A DNA stretch of 64,000 nucleotides from Reclinomonas americana ATCC 50394 (GCA_048213135.1 PS015085.1:61775-125774); one strand, 5' to 3'; counted from the stretch's first letter, positions 1 to 12,835 are shown. Numbers and translations: made by a program. The notes: generated by a model from the sequence alone, not told the origin.

Positions 1-261
1 NNNNNNNNNNNNNNNNNNNNNNNNNNNNNNNNNNNNNNNNNNNNNNNNNNNNNNNNNNNNNNNNNNNNNNNNNNNNNNNNNNNNNNNNNNNNNNNNNNNN
101 NNNNNNNNNNNNNNNNNNNNNNNNNNNNNNNNNNNNNNNNNNNNNNNNNNNNNNNNNNNNGTGTGTGTGTGTGTGTGCGAGAGAGGAAGAGTGACAAAGT
201 GAGTGAGATCGACACTGACAGTAATCATTGCAATCATTGAGAGTGAGGGAGAGAGAGAGAG

Positions 262-293
<32 letters not shown>

Positions 294-1608
294 CATGTGT
301 ATGAGACACCACACTCACCACGCAGTCTGCAGAGTGTTACAAGGTCCCGCAGTCGCTGCATTAGCCGCCGCCGAGGCGAACAGCACCACTGGATTGAGAA
401 ACATTCCCTCTGCACAGGCTGCTCCCGCTGGAACCACTTGCGCCTCCACTCCCACTGTTCCCATCATCATCATTATCATCATTGTGGAGAGTGTCATCAT
501 GGTGAGAAGAGTCGCGAGAAGTGTCCATCCTCTTCTTCTTCTTGTTGTTGATAGTGAGGATGGTAGTGAGCGCATGTTGGCGCTTCTCATGGTTGTGGTG
601 TGCGGGTGCTGTGTGTGTGTGCTCCACTGGCATCGATGAGGTGCGATGCTCGCGATGGTGCAGTCAAACGCGAAGTCGAAATTAGATTGACTTCGAAGAT
701 GGGAGAGGGGGTAGGGAGAGAGTGGGAGGGAGAGTGTGTGCGTGCGTGTGTGTAATTCTTGATCAGTGGGGATGACCTCCTAGAAGAGCTTTTACACGCA
801 ACTTCTGACCTTTAGAACCGGTGTCCTGCAGCTGATGTCGATTGCAGGTGCCACAAACTACATTACTGTGGATGATCACTACAGTAGAGCACCCACTAGG
901 TGGCTTGCTGTCCGAAGAGAGGAAGCCAACAGAAGCGAACCGCTGCGATAATATAAGAGAGGACACATGTACAATCGTCAGGGTGTCCGCAGCGACTTAG
1001 TTTTCGCTTCTCTCCTCTCTCTCAGCTCGGGTACCAAGCTGGACGTTGACCTCCGACCGCCTTGCTCGCCTTGGAGTGGACATCTTGTGGTGGGGTTTTG
1101 CTGCGAAGTCGATATCGAATCCGCTTTACGCAGGTCAACTTGCAATGTTGGGAGTGTGGAGGCAACCAGACCGCACTGTCTGAGCAGAGTGCCATCGTCG
1201 TCGCAGTCCGAGTGATGCTGTGCGCGTGCGTAAACACGATCATGACGTCGCGATCGCGATCGACGAAATCTATATAGATCTCTGTGCAAGCTCCGAGAAG
1301 CCTGAAACAAGAAAATTTTCCACTGCCTCAAGACTGGTGTTTGCGTTGATGTTTGGGATATGCTTGGACTCGGTCAAGGGATCACGATATCGATCAATTG
1401 CGGAACGTACGCGTTTTCGTCATCCTCTCTCTTCTTTCTCGGGGTCCCCTTTCTCGTTCCCTACTCTTTCTCATCGACTTCCCTCCTCTCTCCGTCTCTG
1501 TTCTTCTCCATCCTCCTCTTCCTCTTCTCTCCTCCTCTCCCTTGCATGTTGTGTCCGCTGTCTGGTGTTCGGTTTCTGCAATCAACGTTCTTTCATTGTG
1601 TGTGTGTG
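1..1608. other. Assembly gap, then repeats and unassigned DNA upstream of the kinase
   Basis: Positions 1-160 are N. (GT)n and (GA)n tracts follow at 161-300. The rest up to about 1608 has no protein I recognise. Pyrimidine-rich sequence from about 1420 to 1560 looks like the end of an intron, so a 5' exon of the kinase could lie here, but I could not place it. Confidence 0.5.
315..575 (-). CDS. Possible first exon encoding a signal-peptide-like segment (tentative)
   Basis: Reading leftward from an ATG at 575, the frame is open for about 86 codons. It has an Arg-rich start, a long hydrophobic stretch rich in Leu and Met (about residues 17-40), then a low-charge region containing two cysteines. 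Near 316-320 the frame reaches a TGA that overlaps a possible GTGAGT donor, so this could be a first exon running toward the gap at 1-160, or a complete short reading frame. Part of the hydrophobic run comes from an ATC/ATG trinucleotide repeat around 463-485, which weakens the case. No family is recognised. Confidence 0.22.
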   Translation of the reverse strand: MRSLPSSLSTTRRRRGWTLLATLLTMMTLSTMMIMMMMGTVGVEAQVVPAGAACAEGMFLNPVVLFASAAANAATAGPCNTLQTAW

Positions 1609-3458
1609 ATGATCGCAGGAGGTGGCCAAGAGAGCAGCAGTGGAGAAGGCGCCTCTTCATCATCATCATCATCATCCTCTGCGCCCGCTTCTTCCTCGTC
1701 GAGTGGAATGCTGGCGGGAATGATGCGCGGGATGCGTGTGAGTGGAGGAGGCGAGGAGGTGGAGGTCGATGAGGGGTATCATGTGCAGAGGGTGACGGTG
1801 CCGATGCAGTTGCCCAGGCAGGTGAGAGAGGGAGAGGGAGAGAGGAAAGGGGGAAGGGAGAGGGAGGAAAGGGGGAGAGAGAGAGGGGGAAATGATTGAG
1901 TGATTGAGAGAGAGGGAGAGACTCTGCGAGAGAGAGAGAGAGAGGCTGAAAGAACGAGCCCGTCTCGTCCTTCTTCTTCTTCTTCTTCTTGTTCTTCACT
2001 CTCTCTCAGTCAGTATCACTGTCTCTCTCTTCTCTCTGAGCACCTCTTCACTCTTCGTTTGTTTCTCTCAGCGTCGCTCAGTCTCTCACAGTCTCGCTGC
2101 CTCTTTGCCTCATTCATCCTCTCAGTCAGCCTCCCTCTTTCTCAGTCACTCTCTCTCTCTCTCTGTTTTTCCTCAGTCTCTCTTGTGCTTTCCCTCCGTT
2201 TCTCTCAGTATATCTCACTCTCTCGCTGCCTCTCTGTGCTTGTCAGCCTCGCCGTCATCTCAGCGTTCAAGCTTCCTTCACGTCGCAGGTTTTTACTGAG
2301 TCTCTCGCCAGTCACTCTCTCTCTCTCCCTCGCTCTCTGTGCAGCATCTCTCTCAGTCTCAGCATTGTGTCTCCCTCCTCTCCCTGAGTCTCTCTGAGAC
2401 TGCCTCTCTGCGTCTCTCAGTATCGATGCCTTTCCACCTCTTTCAGCCTGAGCCTCTCCTCGCCCACCCTCCCTTTCCCCCCACCCTTCCCTCCATCTCC
2501 TCTCCCTCCCTCCCCCCGCAGATCGGTCGCACCGCAGTGGCCAGCGACTGGGTCGTGCGCACGTGCTACCGCCTCTTTGACAAGGGCCACCTGGGCACGG
2601 GCACCTACGGCTCTGTGGTGTCGGCACTCGACGCCAAGACGCAAGAGGTGGTGGCCATCAAGGTCTCTCCCACTGCCTCCTTCTCGACCACTATCACCAG
2701 GTGCTTATCGTTGCGATGCAGAGGTGCCCCGAGGTGCGACGCAGCGCGACGTATTTGAGACGGTGCGAGGTGGCCTGCCTCTTGCCTCGTTTGCGTGTGA
2801 CAGTTCATTCACTGTGCTATCGCTGTAGGATTACGAGGGAGCTGATCTTGTTGCGGCATCTCAGTCATCCTAATGTTGCGCGCCTTTGCCGCGATTGTTC
2901 GTCGTCCAGCTGACATTTGTGAGAGTGCAGCTGGTGCGACTGCGTGACGCCTTCCCCAACTCCTCGCGCTTTTCGCGCTTTCGCGATGTGTATTTTGTGT
3001 TTGATCGGGCCAGCACTGATCTGCATCGGTGCGCTGCTTACTACGTTGCTTGCTCGTCCATCGTCGGTGCTCATCTCGCGTGTGTGCGACAAGCCTGCTG
3101 CGCCAAAGACCGCTCGCCGAACAGGAGCGCCGCCGTCTGCTGTACGACATCATCAAGGGCGTCAACTACATGCACGCCTGCAATGTGCTGCACCGTGATT
3201 TGTTGCGTCAGTCGTTCAGATGATGCTGGCAGTGAGTTTATGACAGACAGACAGACAGACAGGCAGACAGGCAGACAGAAAGACAGACAGACAGGCAAAT
3301 AGAGAGACAGATAGACAGAGAGACAGAGAGTTTGAGTATAAGAGAGAGAGAAAAAGACAGATAGACATGCAGACAGACAGACAAATTGACATGCAGACAG
3401 ACACACAGACAGACACACAGACAAACTGACAGACAGACATACAGAGAGAGAGAGAGAC

Positions 3459-3537
<79 letters not shown>

Positions 3538-4940
3538 GAAACAGAGAGACAGACAGACAGAGAGAGAGAGAGAGTTTGAGTGAGTGAAAGACAGGCAGAG
3601 AGAGAGAGAGAGAGAAACGAGACAGACAGACAGACAGACAGAGAGATAGGCAGAGAGAGCATTGGGGAGGTTTGGAGCCTCAGGATTCTATCTCACACTG
3701 CAGTGCCACAGGAAACCAGCTAACATTCTCATCAGCTCCGACGGCAGTGCCAAGGTGAGCGTATACTTAGTGTTTCCGCTCTCTTCCTCTCGCTCGCGTC
3801 TGGTGTTACTCTTCTCTCTCTCTCGCCCTCGTTCTATCCTTCCCTGTGTCCCCCACCTCATCCCACTGTCAGCTTTGCGACTTTGGCCTCGCTCGCTCCG
3901 ACCGCCGTCGCGCCCAAGACCCCACTCTCACCATGTATGTCATCTCACGACCGTATCGAGGTTTGCCGTTGCCTTCCGCTCGCTCTCCCCTCATTGTAGT
4001 CTCTGACTCTCTGCCTACAGCACCTGAGCTCATTCTCGAGAGTCCATACTATTCGGATGCAAATATCCTTCACCCTCTGCTTCTTCGTCCCCGCGCTCTC
4101 CTCTTCATCTGGAACTCCTTGACTGACACGTTCACTCGACATGTGGAGCATCGGCTGCGTGTTTGCAGAAATGTACTCGCAGAAGATGCTCTTCGAGCCA
4201 GTGCAAGGACCACGTTGCGTTGCACGTCTAGAATACACTCTGTCTGAGACTTACATCTCTCTGCGCAGCCTTGACGCAACTGCGCTGCATTTTTGAAGTT
4301 ATTGGCACGCCGCCGCAAGACGAGGTGGCCGATGTGTGCACGGGCGATGTGCGTATTGCTTGTAAATTCCTCCTCCCCACCAAGCTGACGAGAACCGCAC
4401 CACGCACAGGCGCTGCGCTATCTCAGCACCATCATCCAGCCACGATTCGTCGGCCGCAGTTTCAAGAGTCTCTTCCCCGACGCTCCTCCTGCTGGTCAGC
4501 TCGTTCCTCTCCTCACCGCACATCGCATCTCACTCACTTTTCTCCTTTTGCAGCCATTGACTTGATGCAAAAGCTGCTGCGCTTCCACCCGAATCATCGC
4601 ATCGCCGCCGACCAGGCACTGGCTCACGAGTACTTTGCTCCCATTCGAAGTGAGGCGGACGAGGTGGGTCGACTGCAGGCGTGCTCCACGCTTCGCCCAC
4701 CCCTCTCTCCTCACTCTTTGTTTGCAGCTCGCGTCATCGCCGTTCGAGAGCGAAGTGTCGACCGAGGCGCCCGAGAACGAGCTTGCTGGTGCACTGTTCT
4801 CTGCCATGCTACGCAACACACACTTGGCTCACACACTACCCCACGCAGCTCGTCTGTGGGCCGAGTTGCGCGACTTGCATCCAGACATGGAACAGGGACC
4901 GCCAGCACCGTCCCACGACCGCTCCCCCGACGTCAGGTAA
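1609..4940 (+). CDS. Divergent MAP kinase (CMGC group) with a TMY activation motif
   Basis: Predicted cytosolic or nuclear Ser/Thr kinase of the MAPK family. Exons: 1609-1821 (5' end uncertain), 2522-2662, 2722-2762, 2829-2874, 2931-3028, 3094-3201, 3712-3754, 3873-3960, 4021-4062, 4136-4213, 4269-4348, 4410-4494, 4554-4663, 4728-4940; all joins keep phase and give about 461 aa. Visible are the Gly loop GTGTYG, VAIK lysine, HRDLKPAN catalytic loop, DFG with LARSD after it, TMY where MAPKs have TxY, then APE, and AIDMWSIGC in subdomain IX. The residue before the P+1 tyrosine is Pro (RPYRAPE) instead of the usual Trp. The N-terminus is Ser-rich and low complexity. The intron at 4063-4135 is U12-type. 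The 41-nt exon at 2722 is inferred from alignment with p38/ERK spacing. A short in-frame intron inside the last exon (about 4790-4846) cannot be excluded. The stop lies 72 bp from the stop of the convergent NAA35 gene. Confidence 0.85.
3238..3660 (+). repeat. GACA/GA minisatellite in a kinase intron
   Basis: Long run of GACA and GAGA tetranucleotides inside the intron 3202-3711. It is one of the few purine-rich tracts on the sense strand of a gene here; other introns are pyrimidine-rich in sense. Confidence 0.9.
4063..4135 (+). other. U12-type AT-AC intron (73 nt)
   Basis: The intron begins ATATCCTT, contains TCCTTGACT (branch A at 4122, 13 nt before the 3' end) and ends AC. There is no usable GT-AG pair in this stretch: no AG occurs between the upstream exon and the downstream ATGTGG. 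Splicing here joins GCA-A to TC-GAC and rebuilds the conserved YSDAIDMWSIGC kinase motif exactly. All three signals match the minor-spliceosome consensus. Confidence 0.88.
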
Positions 4941-5012
4941 CATGCACATTTTGTTTTGAGCGCAGACAAGTGTATATGTGTATTTGGCATCAATTTCGCT
5001 GGCCACATAGCA

Positions 5013-5619
5013 TTATCTCTCAATGTTGAGCGCCGGCAATGGCCCGCCATCACTCATGTCGAACGAATATCCCACTGGAATGCTCCGCTGGTGGAACATG
5101 TCAAAGAGGCGAGTCGAGACGCTCAAGTGCTCCGCCAGCTGCACCAGGGACTCGTCAGTCATCAGCATTCACACGCTCGCGAGAAATGAGCACACACCTT
5201 TTTCAGCGACGCCAGGGAATTCACCAGCCGCTTCTGCGTGAATCGCAACTCGCCACGCGCCTCCAACACCTGCCTCTCTGCTCTTGTGTGTGCATCCCAG
5301 CGCTCGATGGAGGACTTGCAGCGCTCGAAGCGCTCCTGTGCTCTGGCGAAGGCCTCGGCGGCCTGCGCGACAAGAGGGGAAGTGGTGAGAGAGGGTGGAG
5401 GAAGAGAGAAATGAGGGGGAGAGTGAAGAGGGTGGGAGACATGCAAACAAAAGCTTAGGTTCTAGAAAAACAAGTGCACACAAGGGGTTGGTAGGTGTGG
5501 CGTGAGGTACCCCGATGTGAATGAAGGCAATGTGTGAAAACAACAGATGCACACGACAGAGAAGGGACGGCCAACCTGCTAAGTTGCATGCGATCAATGT
5601 CATCGAATACAAGGGAGGG

Positions 5620-5657
<38 letters not shown>

Positions 5658-8600
5658 TGAGTGTTCGACGCGAAGCAAGCGAGCCATGGAACATGCACAT
5701 ATTTCAAGGGATATGTGGTGGGCGAGGAGGGCAGCATCAAGGCGCTCTGCTCATCAATACTTGAACAACGATACGCAGAGAGGCAAGAGGGCGGAGAGAG
5801 AGGGAGCGATGAGTATATCGCACAAGAGTAAGCGAACCGCGGCACACACACATGACAAGGCTACGAAGTGGGCAGCATGCAGGCGCTCTGCTCATCGATC
5901 ACTAAGCGATGATATGCGAGGAAAGAGGGCGAGATGAACCACTCCAAGAAAGTGACACACAATGCAAGAGATTGCAGACATGAGGCATGAGGCGCTCAGT
6001 TGCTGTGCGCACAAGGGGCAAGAGAATCGAGAGAATAGACACTGCGTAACCGCTTCGTCCATGCAGAGAAAAGAGCACCGTGCCTCGATTGAAATCACCA
6101 CCCCCTTCCCTGTGTCAGCTCACCGCGGCCTCAGGTGGGATCTGCTGCAACGGACCGCGACTCAAATAATTGTCAAACGACAACAGATTGGGGACCTTGA
6201 CGCCGGCAAACTTGTCCAATCGATGCATGTAGCGCAGCTCGTCGCTCCCAAAGCCAAACTCGCGCAGCTTGTACTGCTTTGCAATAAACATGCCTTGCAG
6301 CATCTGCAGATGCACGAGTCAGACAAACGTTCTTCCTTCCCCTTTCCCTCCTCTTCCTCTCCATCGCCACACCTGCTGCAATGCGCTGGCCAGCTCGGTC
6401 GTCCGCTCCACCTCCTCAATCGGCAACATGGTCGACAACACCGTTAACCGCTCCAGCTTCTCCAGCCGCTGCGCCAACACGCTCTTGTTCTTCTTCTTGG
6501 CCTTGCTCTTCTTTTGCTTGCCGCCACCAGTGCGACCGTGCTTGGCGTTCAGCACGCCTGCAAGTCAATGGTGAGTATATGGACAGATATCAGCTCTCAC
6601 ACGACACAAACCTCTCTCGTCCAGCTCCTTGAGTTTGGTGCTCCACGCTTGCAGGATGCGGTCGGCCATGATGAAATAGTGTCCGCGCACCGCTGCCACA
6701 TATGAAATGTACCTGCGCGGATAACAGCGAGGTGAGTATCAGCTGCCAGGAGCAAGACGGAGGAGAACGAGAGCAAGAGGGAGGAGAACATGAGTAAGAG
6801 GGAGGACACCGAGAGCAAGAGAGAGAGAGAAAGCGAGAGCAAGAGAGAGGACACAGAGAGCAAGAGGAAGGACAACAACGAGATGAGTTTCAGTTGTCGA
6901 GAGCAAGAGAGAGGACAACGAGAGCAAGAGGGAAGACACCGAGAGCAACAGGGAAGACAAAGAGAGCAAGAGGGAGGACAACGAGAGCAAGAGGGAGGAG
7001 AACGAGAGCAAGAGGGAGGGCAAAGAGACGAAGAGGAAGGACACAGAGAGCAAGAGAGAGGGCAACGAGAGCAAGAGAGAGGAGAACGAAAGCAAGAGGG
7101 AGGACACAGAGAGCAAGAGACAGGACAAAGAGAGCAAAGAACAAACAATCATACAGGGTGAGACCATCTTTTACATCGTTGTACGATGTCTTCATGTGCG
7201 TCAAGGGGAGAACAGAGAGGGCGAGAGAAAGTACGGTGCAAATGTGTGCTTGTGGGCGAGTGAGAGAGACAAACCACAGAATGAATGGAACCTCCTCGGC
7301 CGAGTACAGATCCAACTCAAAGCCGAGGAACAGGTATTGTTGCATGAGCGTGGCGGCCACATCGACGGTAAAGAAGAATGAACAAATCGGTCTCTCCATG
7401 GTGGTCTGTCGCAGCAGGTGAGACATCTCACGAGAAAGAAAAAATGCACACACGCGCGCAACTCCTTCGCCCTGCAGAAACTTGGCCGCATCCTCAAACT
7501 CATCAAACGCCACTCGGTCCACCTCCAGGCTCGCCGACTGGAGATTGTCGTACTCGCGGAAGATGTTGCCAATGCGACGCCGCAGCAGCGCGCGATTGGA
7601 GCAGTAGGCCTTGACGTAGTCGCGGAAGAAGCGGCGGAAAAAGTACAACCAGTCCGCCGCCTCCGGTCGCTCCCACGTCTCGCGTGGCAGGGGGAGAATG
7701 GTGAAGAGCATGTCGCCGAGGGTGTGCAGGCCGAGGACCAGGTCGTGGATCATGAAGAGGTTCTGCGGGAGTGGGGGAGGGAGGGTGTGAGGAGAGTGAG
7801 GAAGGATGAGGGAGAAGAGGAGAGAGAAGATGACAAGTCAAGTGATTATCCCCCAATCTTTTCCCCTCACGCAACATTCAACAAACTGCGTGCGACGATG
7901 CTCGGCTGCGACGCTGAGTAGGTGTCGAGGAACGCAAAGCAGTCGCGCATGGTGCCACAGCGGTACACGTCACACATGCGCGCCAGATCACGAACGTGGT
8001 TCACCAGCACTGTGCGGCGAGTCTGGGGTGATCACAAGTCAGCGCGTCGTCAACACAGGTTCCCTCTCGCGATGACACAAACAATCAGTGCACTACGGAC
8101 CGGTGAGAGAATCACATCCGCCGGCGCAATCGGTCCGATACTCGATGGCCCACGCGCAGAGGCCAGCACGCGGCCCTTGGCGTTCTCCAGCTCCTGCTCA
8201 GACGGGAATGCGTCCAGAATGCGTTGCAGCAGCGATTCGGCTGTCGTCGACGCGCACAATAAACAACACAGCGACGTTGCGTTGTGAGAGTATTGCAAGA
8301 CATACCGCGATGGAAGCACTCCTTTGCAGCCTCGTATTCGGGTGTCCGCGCACCGAGCAATCCGAATCCCTCGGCCAGCGCGCATCGGTAGACGATGCGC
8401 AGTTCAATGCCGGCGGCGGCGGTCTTGTCTTGCTCTGAAAGTGGGAGGGGAAGGGGGAAAGGGAGAGTAAGAGAAAAAGAGGGAGAGGTGTGTGAGAGAG
8501 AAACTCACAGCGAGAAAAGGACAGAAACAAGAGAGACAAAGAGATGAGAGAGCGCGCGCAAAAGCGACGCGCACAATGAAAGAAAGAGAGCCAGAGCCAG

Positions 8601-11183
8601 AAACGCATTCACAGAAAGAAAGAGGGACGCACAGAGAGGGAAACACGGGTGTTCACAGAGAGGGAATGATGGATGCAGATACAGAGATTGACAGACGCAT
8701 TCACATGCACAACAGACAGACTGGGACATGAAGAGAGAAAAAGAAAAGAGAACACACGAAAGGTAGAAAAGAATAGAGAGAGAGAGAGAGAGAGAGAGAA
8801 AGAAAGAAAGGCGCACACATGGAGGGAGAGAGCAACAAAGACGGATGCAAATACAGAGAGAAAGAGGGATGGACACAGTCAGAAACAGAATGAGAGACGT
8901 ACACACAGGGTAGAGGGATATAGACACAGAGAATGAGAGATGCATTCACATACACAACAGACAGACAGCGACACGAAGAGATGTAGAGATTGAAAAGAAG
9001 GAAGAAAAGAGAGAGAGAGAGAAAGCGCGAGATGGACGGAGAACGATGCATGTGAATGTCGACAAATACAGAAAAACAAGCAGCGCAGATGATAGAAAAA
9101 CACCCTGAATAAGAAGTTAAAGTGTGAGAGACAGATTCGAAAAGACAGATGCAAACAGACTCTCACACAAGAGAAAAAAACGAGATGTCACGCTGCCACA
9201 CATCTATCGAGCGATTCCGCACCTGACGCAGTGCTGGAGGAAAGGATCGTCTGCACTCCTTCCGACACAACTGTGCACACACGCGAGGCATGAGAGGCGG
9301 CGACCGTCAACAGACAAACCACGGGACTCACCTCGTCGCCACGCCAGCAGCTCTGTCACTGGTACATCGTCGGCCATGCTGTACGTTGGGTAGTTGAGGC
9401 AAAATTCTTCCTCCTGCAAAAGAGTGAGTTTGGCGCTTTCCCTCTCCTCCCTTCTCATTCATCCACCACACCTCATGCACCCGCGCCAGCGCCACCACAC
9501 GACGCGCCTCGCTGCAGCAACGCAGCATGAACAAAATATTGCCGCACAAAAAGGGCGATCGCAGCGCCTCCCAACGGCGCGTAAAGTGCGACTGGAACAC
9601 GGTCTGCGCCAGCGCAAAGCCCTCCAAAAACTTGATCTGTATCCACCCTTTCGTCAGCAAAGAGGAGAGAGGCACACACAGAGGGCGAGGCGACAACGCA
9701 GCACCTCTTCTACCATGAGCGCGTCCAACACCACCAAAATCTCGTGCGGCGTGAGCGATGCCTCCAAGGCCACCACCTCCTCCGCGGTCATGGCGGCCTC
9801 GGCGTCACTGGCGCCGGCTTCGCGCGGTCGGTTCATGCCCGGGTCCATCTTGGGGTCCATGAGCTGCGGTGAGGTGGTGTGAGAGATGGAAAAGGGGGAG
9901 AAGAGGGAAGAGCGTGCGCAACCTCCAGGGCCGTCATGGCTTCGGCCAGGGTGAAGCCGGATGAGTGCACCATTTCGCCGACTTTGAGCTCTGGGGTGAG
10001 AGGAGGGGAGGAGGAGGGGAAAGGAGAGAGTGAGAGAGAATGAGAGACAGAGGCGGGGAGAAGAAGAAGAAGAAGAAGAAGAAGAAGAAGAAGAAGAAGA
10101 GATAAATGAGGAAATAGAGCGTCCGACGAAGGGCGATGCACGAGAAGAGAGATGAATTAGGAAAGGACAAAGCACGTCGCAGGGAAGAGACATGGAGAAA
10201 GGAGAACGACGTATACGCAAATGAACAATGGCGAGAGGAGGCAGAGAAAGCGCCGAATGGAGTGAGATGAAGGGAACGAGCACTGAAGAGAGCAGAATCA
10301 ACACGTGAACGGAGAGAAGAAAGGGAGCGAAAGCAAGCAGCAAGAGGAGACTGCTTCGAGACAGAACAGAGGAGGATGAAGCAAAGAGACGAAAAGAGAG
10401 AAGAGAAGGGAGCGAATGGGAAGGACGAGATGAACAAGGAGAAGAAGAATGAGACAGAGGAAGAGGACGACAAAGAGAAGGAGAAGAAGAATGAGACAAC
10501 AAGGAAAACAAAGAGATACATAGGAGAGGAGAGACGCGAGAGAAGAGGAAGAAGAAGGAGGGAAGGAGAAGAATGGAATGAGACAACAAGGAGCACAGAG
10601 TCGAAGAGGACCGGGAGAGGAAGAAGGAAGACGAGGGGCGGGAAGGAGAAGAAGAGAATGAGACAACACGGAGCAAAGAGACGAGCAGACAAGAGGAAGA
10701 GAGACAAGCGGAAGCAGAAGGAGGACGAGGGGAGGGAAGGAGAAGAAGAACAAGAAGGAGAAGAAAGGGTAAGAGACAAAGGTGGACGAGAAGACGGCAG
10801 AACAAGCACGCTCAGCGAGAGACAAGTCCCCATTATACATCCTCTCATCCTCCTCACCGGCAATCGCACTCTGCATCTGCGCCGTCACATCCACCCACGG
10901 CTGCGGCGCGGCCACAACAGGCGTAGGAACACCTGGAAGCACAAGAGGAGTTGTCAGAGAGAGAGAGAGAGAGAAGGAGGGTGTGTGAGGGAGCGTGTAA
11001 GAAACAGGAAGAGTGATTGAGGCGAGAGTCAGTGCATGTATCAGTGACGTGGGGTGTGTGTGGGAGAGTGGGAGAGAGAGAGAGAGAAAGAAGGAGGGTG
11101 TGAGAGAGGGAGTGTGCTAAAAACAGGAAGAGTGATTGACGCGCGAGTCAATGCATGTATCAGTGTACGTGGAGAGTGTGTGT

Positions 11184-11261
<78 letters not shown>

Positions 11262-11632
11262 TAGACGAACGAACGAACGAACGAACGAACGTTACGTACG
11301 TACGTACGTACGTACGTACGTACGTACGTACGTACGGTACGTACGGTACGGTTACGTTACGTTACCGTTACCNNNNNNNNNNNNNNNNNNNNNNNNNNNN
11401 NNNNNNNNNNNNNNNNNNNNNNNNNNNNNNNNNNNNNNNNNNNNNNNNNNNNNNNNNNNNNNNNNNNNNNNNNNNNNNNNNNNNNNNNNNNNNNNNNNNN
11501 NNNNNNNNNNNNNNNNNNNNNNNNNNNNNNNNNNNNNNNNNNNGTGAGAGGAGTGTTCTCTCTCTCTCTCTCACTACACACACACACACACACACACTCC
11601 CACATACAGGCACACGCTCACACACTCTTTCA

Positions 11633-11667
<35 letters not shown>

Positions 11668-11815
11668 CTCTTGTCACTCACACCTCTCTCTTCTCACCTT
11701 CTCCACCATGCACAATCACTTCACCCGCACCATCATCATCATCATCGCCAGCCACACACTGCTCCAACAAGGCGCGCACTTGTTCCACAGAACTCGCACC
11801 ACCCTCAGTCGACAT
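5013..11815 (-). CDS. NAA35: NAA35/Mak10, auxiliary subunit of N-terminal acetyltransferase C (NatC)
   Basis: NatC acetylates N-terminal Met followed by hydrophobic residues on ribosomes; NAA35 is its ribosome-associated scaffold. Exons, 5' to 3': 11815-11698, 10932-10858, 9990-9923, 9863-9705, 9636-9472, 9413-9332, 8434-8306, 8240-8101, 8022-7876, 7762-7463, 7405-7275, 6712-6612, 6557-6373, 6303-6124, 5362-5198, 5138-5013. All phases agree and give about 756 aa (human 725). Diagnostic stretches include WVDVT near residue 55, LKVGEMVHSSGF, the family signature LMDPKMDPGM, FLEGFALAQTVF, GFELDLYS and a Lys-rich segment like the one in animal orthologues. Intron 1 holds the gap 11373-11543 and (ACGT)n repeats; other introns are GA-rich on the plus strand. 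Three introns use GTTGCG donors. The start of the last exon could be 5150 instead of 5138. Confidence 0.93.
6750..7140 (-). repeat. Minisatellite of about 18-20 bp in a NAA35 intron
   Basis: Tandem, slightly diverged copies of a GAGCAAGAGGGAGGACAAC-like unit (plus strand) fill part of the intron between the exons at 7275 and 6712. It stays open in several frames only because the unit is purine-rich. Confidence 0.85.
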
Positions 11816-12566
11816 GTCGCTCATCTCCCCTCTCACACACACACACTCACTCTCTCACACTCTCTCACACTCTTGTCCCACTCTCTCACACACACAACAA
11901 CACTGACTTGCGCGCTGTGAGAATGATGTTGCAACGAAGAGACAAGTTGTCGCAGGACACGAGATGCAATGAATGTCTCCCTCTCTCTCGTCTCTGTTCG
12001 TTGCTGCAGATGCACTCCTCCTCTCACAACAAGGTGATCGTTAGCTTGTCGATGCAGGTTGCACGGTTGTCGCCTGTCGACGTTGATATCGGACGGCGAC
12101 GTTGAACGATTGCGAACGAGCTGTCGGACCCCGTTTGACAGAAGTGTAGATGTGGAATGTGCACTACGTACAAGTAGTCGCAGAGAACGCAGAGGCATCA
12201 AGAGCCAGAGAGAATACGAAGAAGAAGACGTCGACGGAAGACTTTCACTCTTCTCGCTCTTCTCCCCTCTTCCTCTCGCTCTCGCGCTCCCCCTCTTCTC
12301 GTGCGTGGAATGGCCTCTGCGAATGCTACACTTGCATTCGTGCAGCAACACGCCACACAAGAAGCAACCACACAAAAATTGATATCACGACGTTCGGATC
12401 CAGTATTTCACATTTCTCTCCCGTATGCACTCAGCTTGCGGCGGTGTTTTGTGAGCGACACAGCGTGTAATCGTTATAGTGTAGCAGGCACCAAGAGTAC
12501 AGCTGGAATTCCGTCACAGTCCCGTACAATGCAATATATTGCTATTTTCGTACACACGACTCAAAC

Positions 12567-12629
<63 letters not shown>

Positions 12630-12835
12630 AGACGAAGTAGACAACAACGTAACGAAAACCGAACTAACTTACGTAATAATGTATCGACTAGTACGTAAGT
12701 TAAGTAAGAGATAGTAGAGTCGTACGACGACGAAGNNNNNNNNNNNNNNNNNNNNCGTACGTACGTACGTACGTACGTACGTACGTACGTACGTACGTAC
12801 GTACGTACGTACGTACGTACGTACGTACGTACGAC

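Noticed and set aside
3238-3660. Asp/Arg/Gln-Thr repeat frames across the GACA tract
   Set aside because: Pure tetranucleotide repeat; flanking kinase exons are in correct phase when it is removed.
6750-7140. Glu/Arg/Gln repeat protein on the plus strand
   Set aside because: An intronic minisatellite of NAA35; several frames are open because the repeat is purine-rich.
9654-10869. Very long open frames (over 300 codons) on the minus strand, Ser/Leu/Pro-rich
   Set aside because: They arise from polypyrimidine intron sequence between NAA35 exons 2 and 4; the true exons inside use only short parts with conserved motifs.
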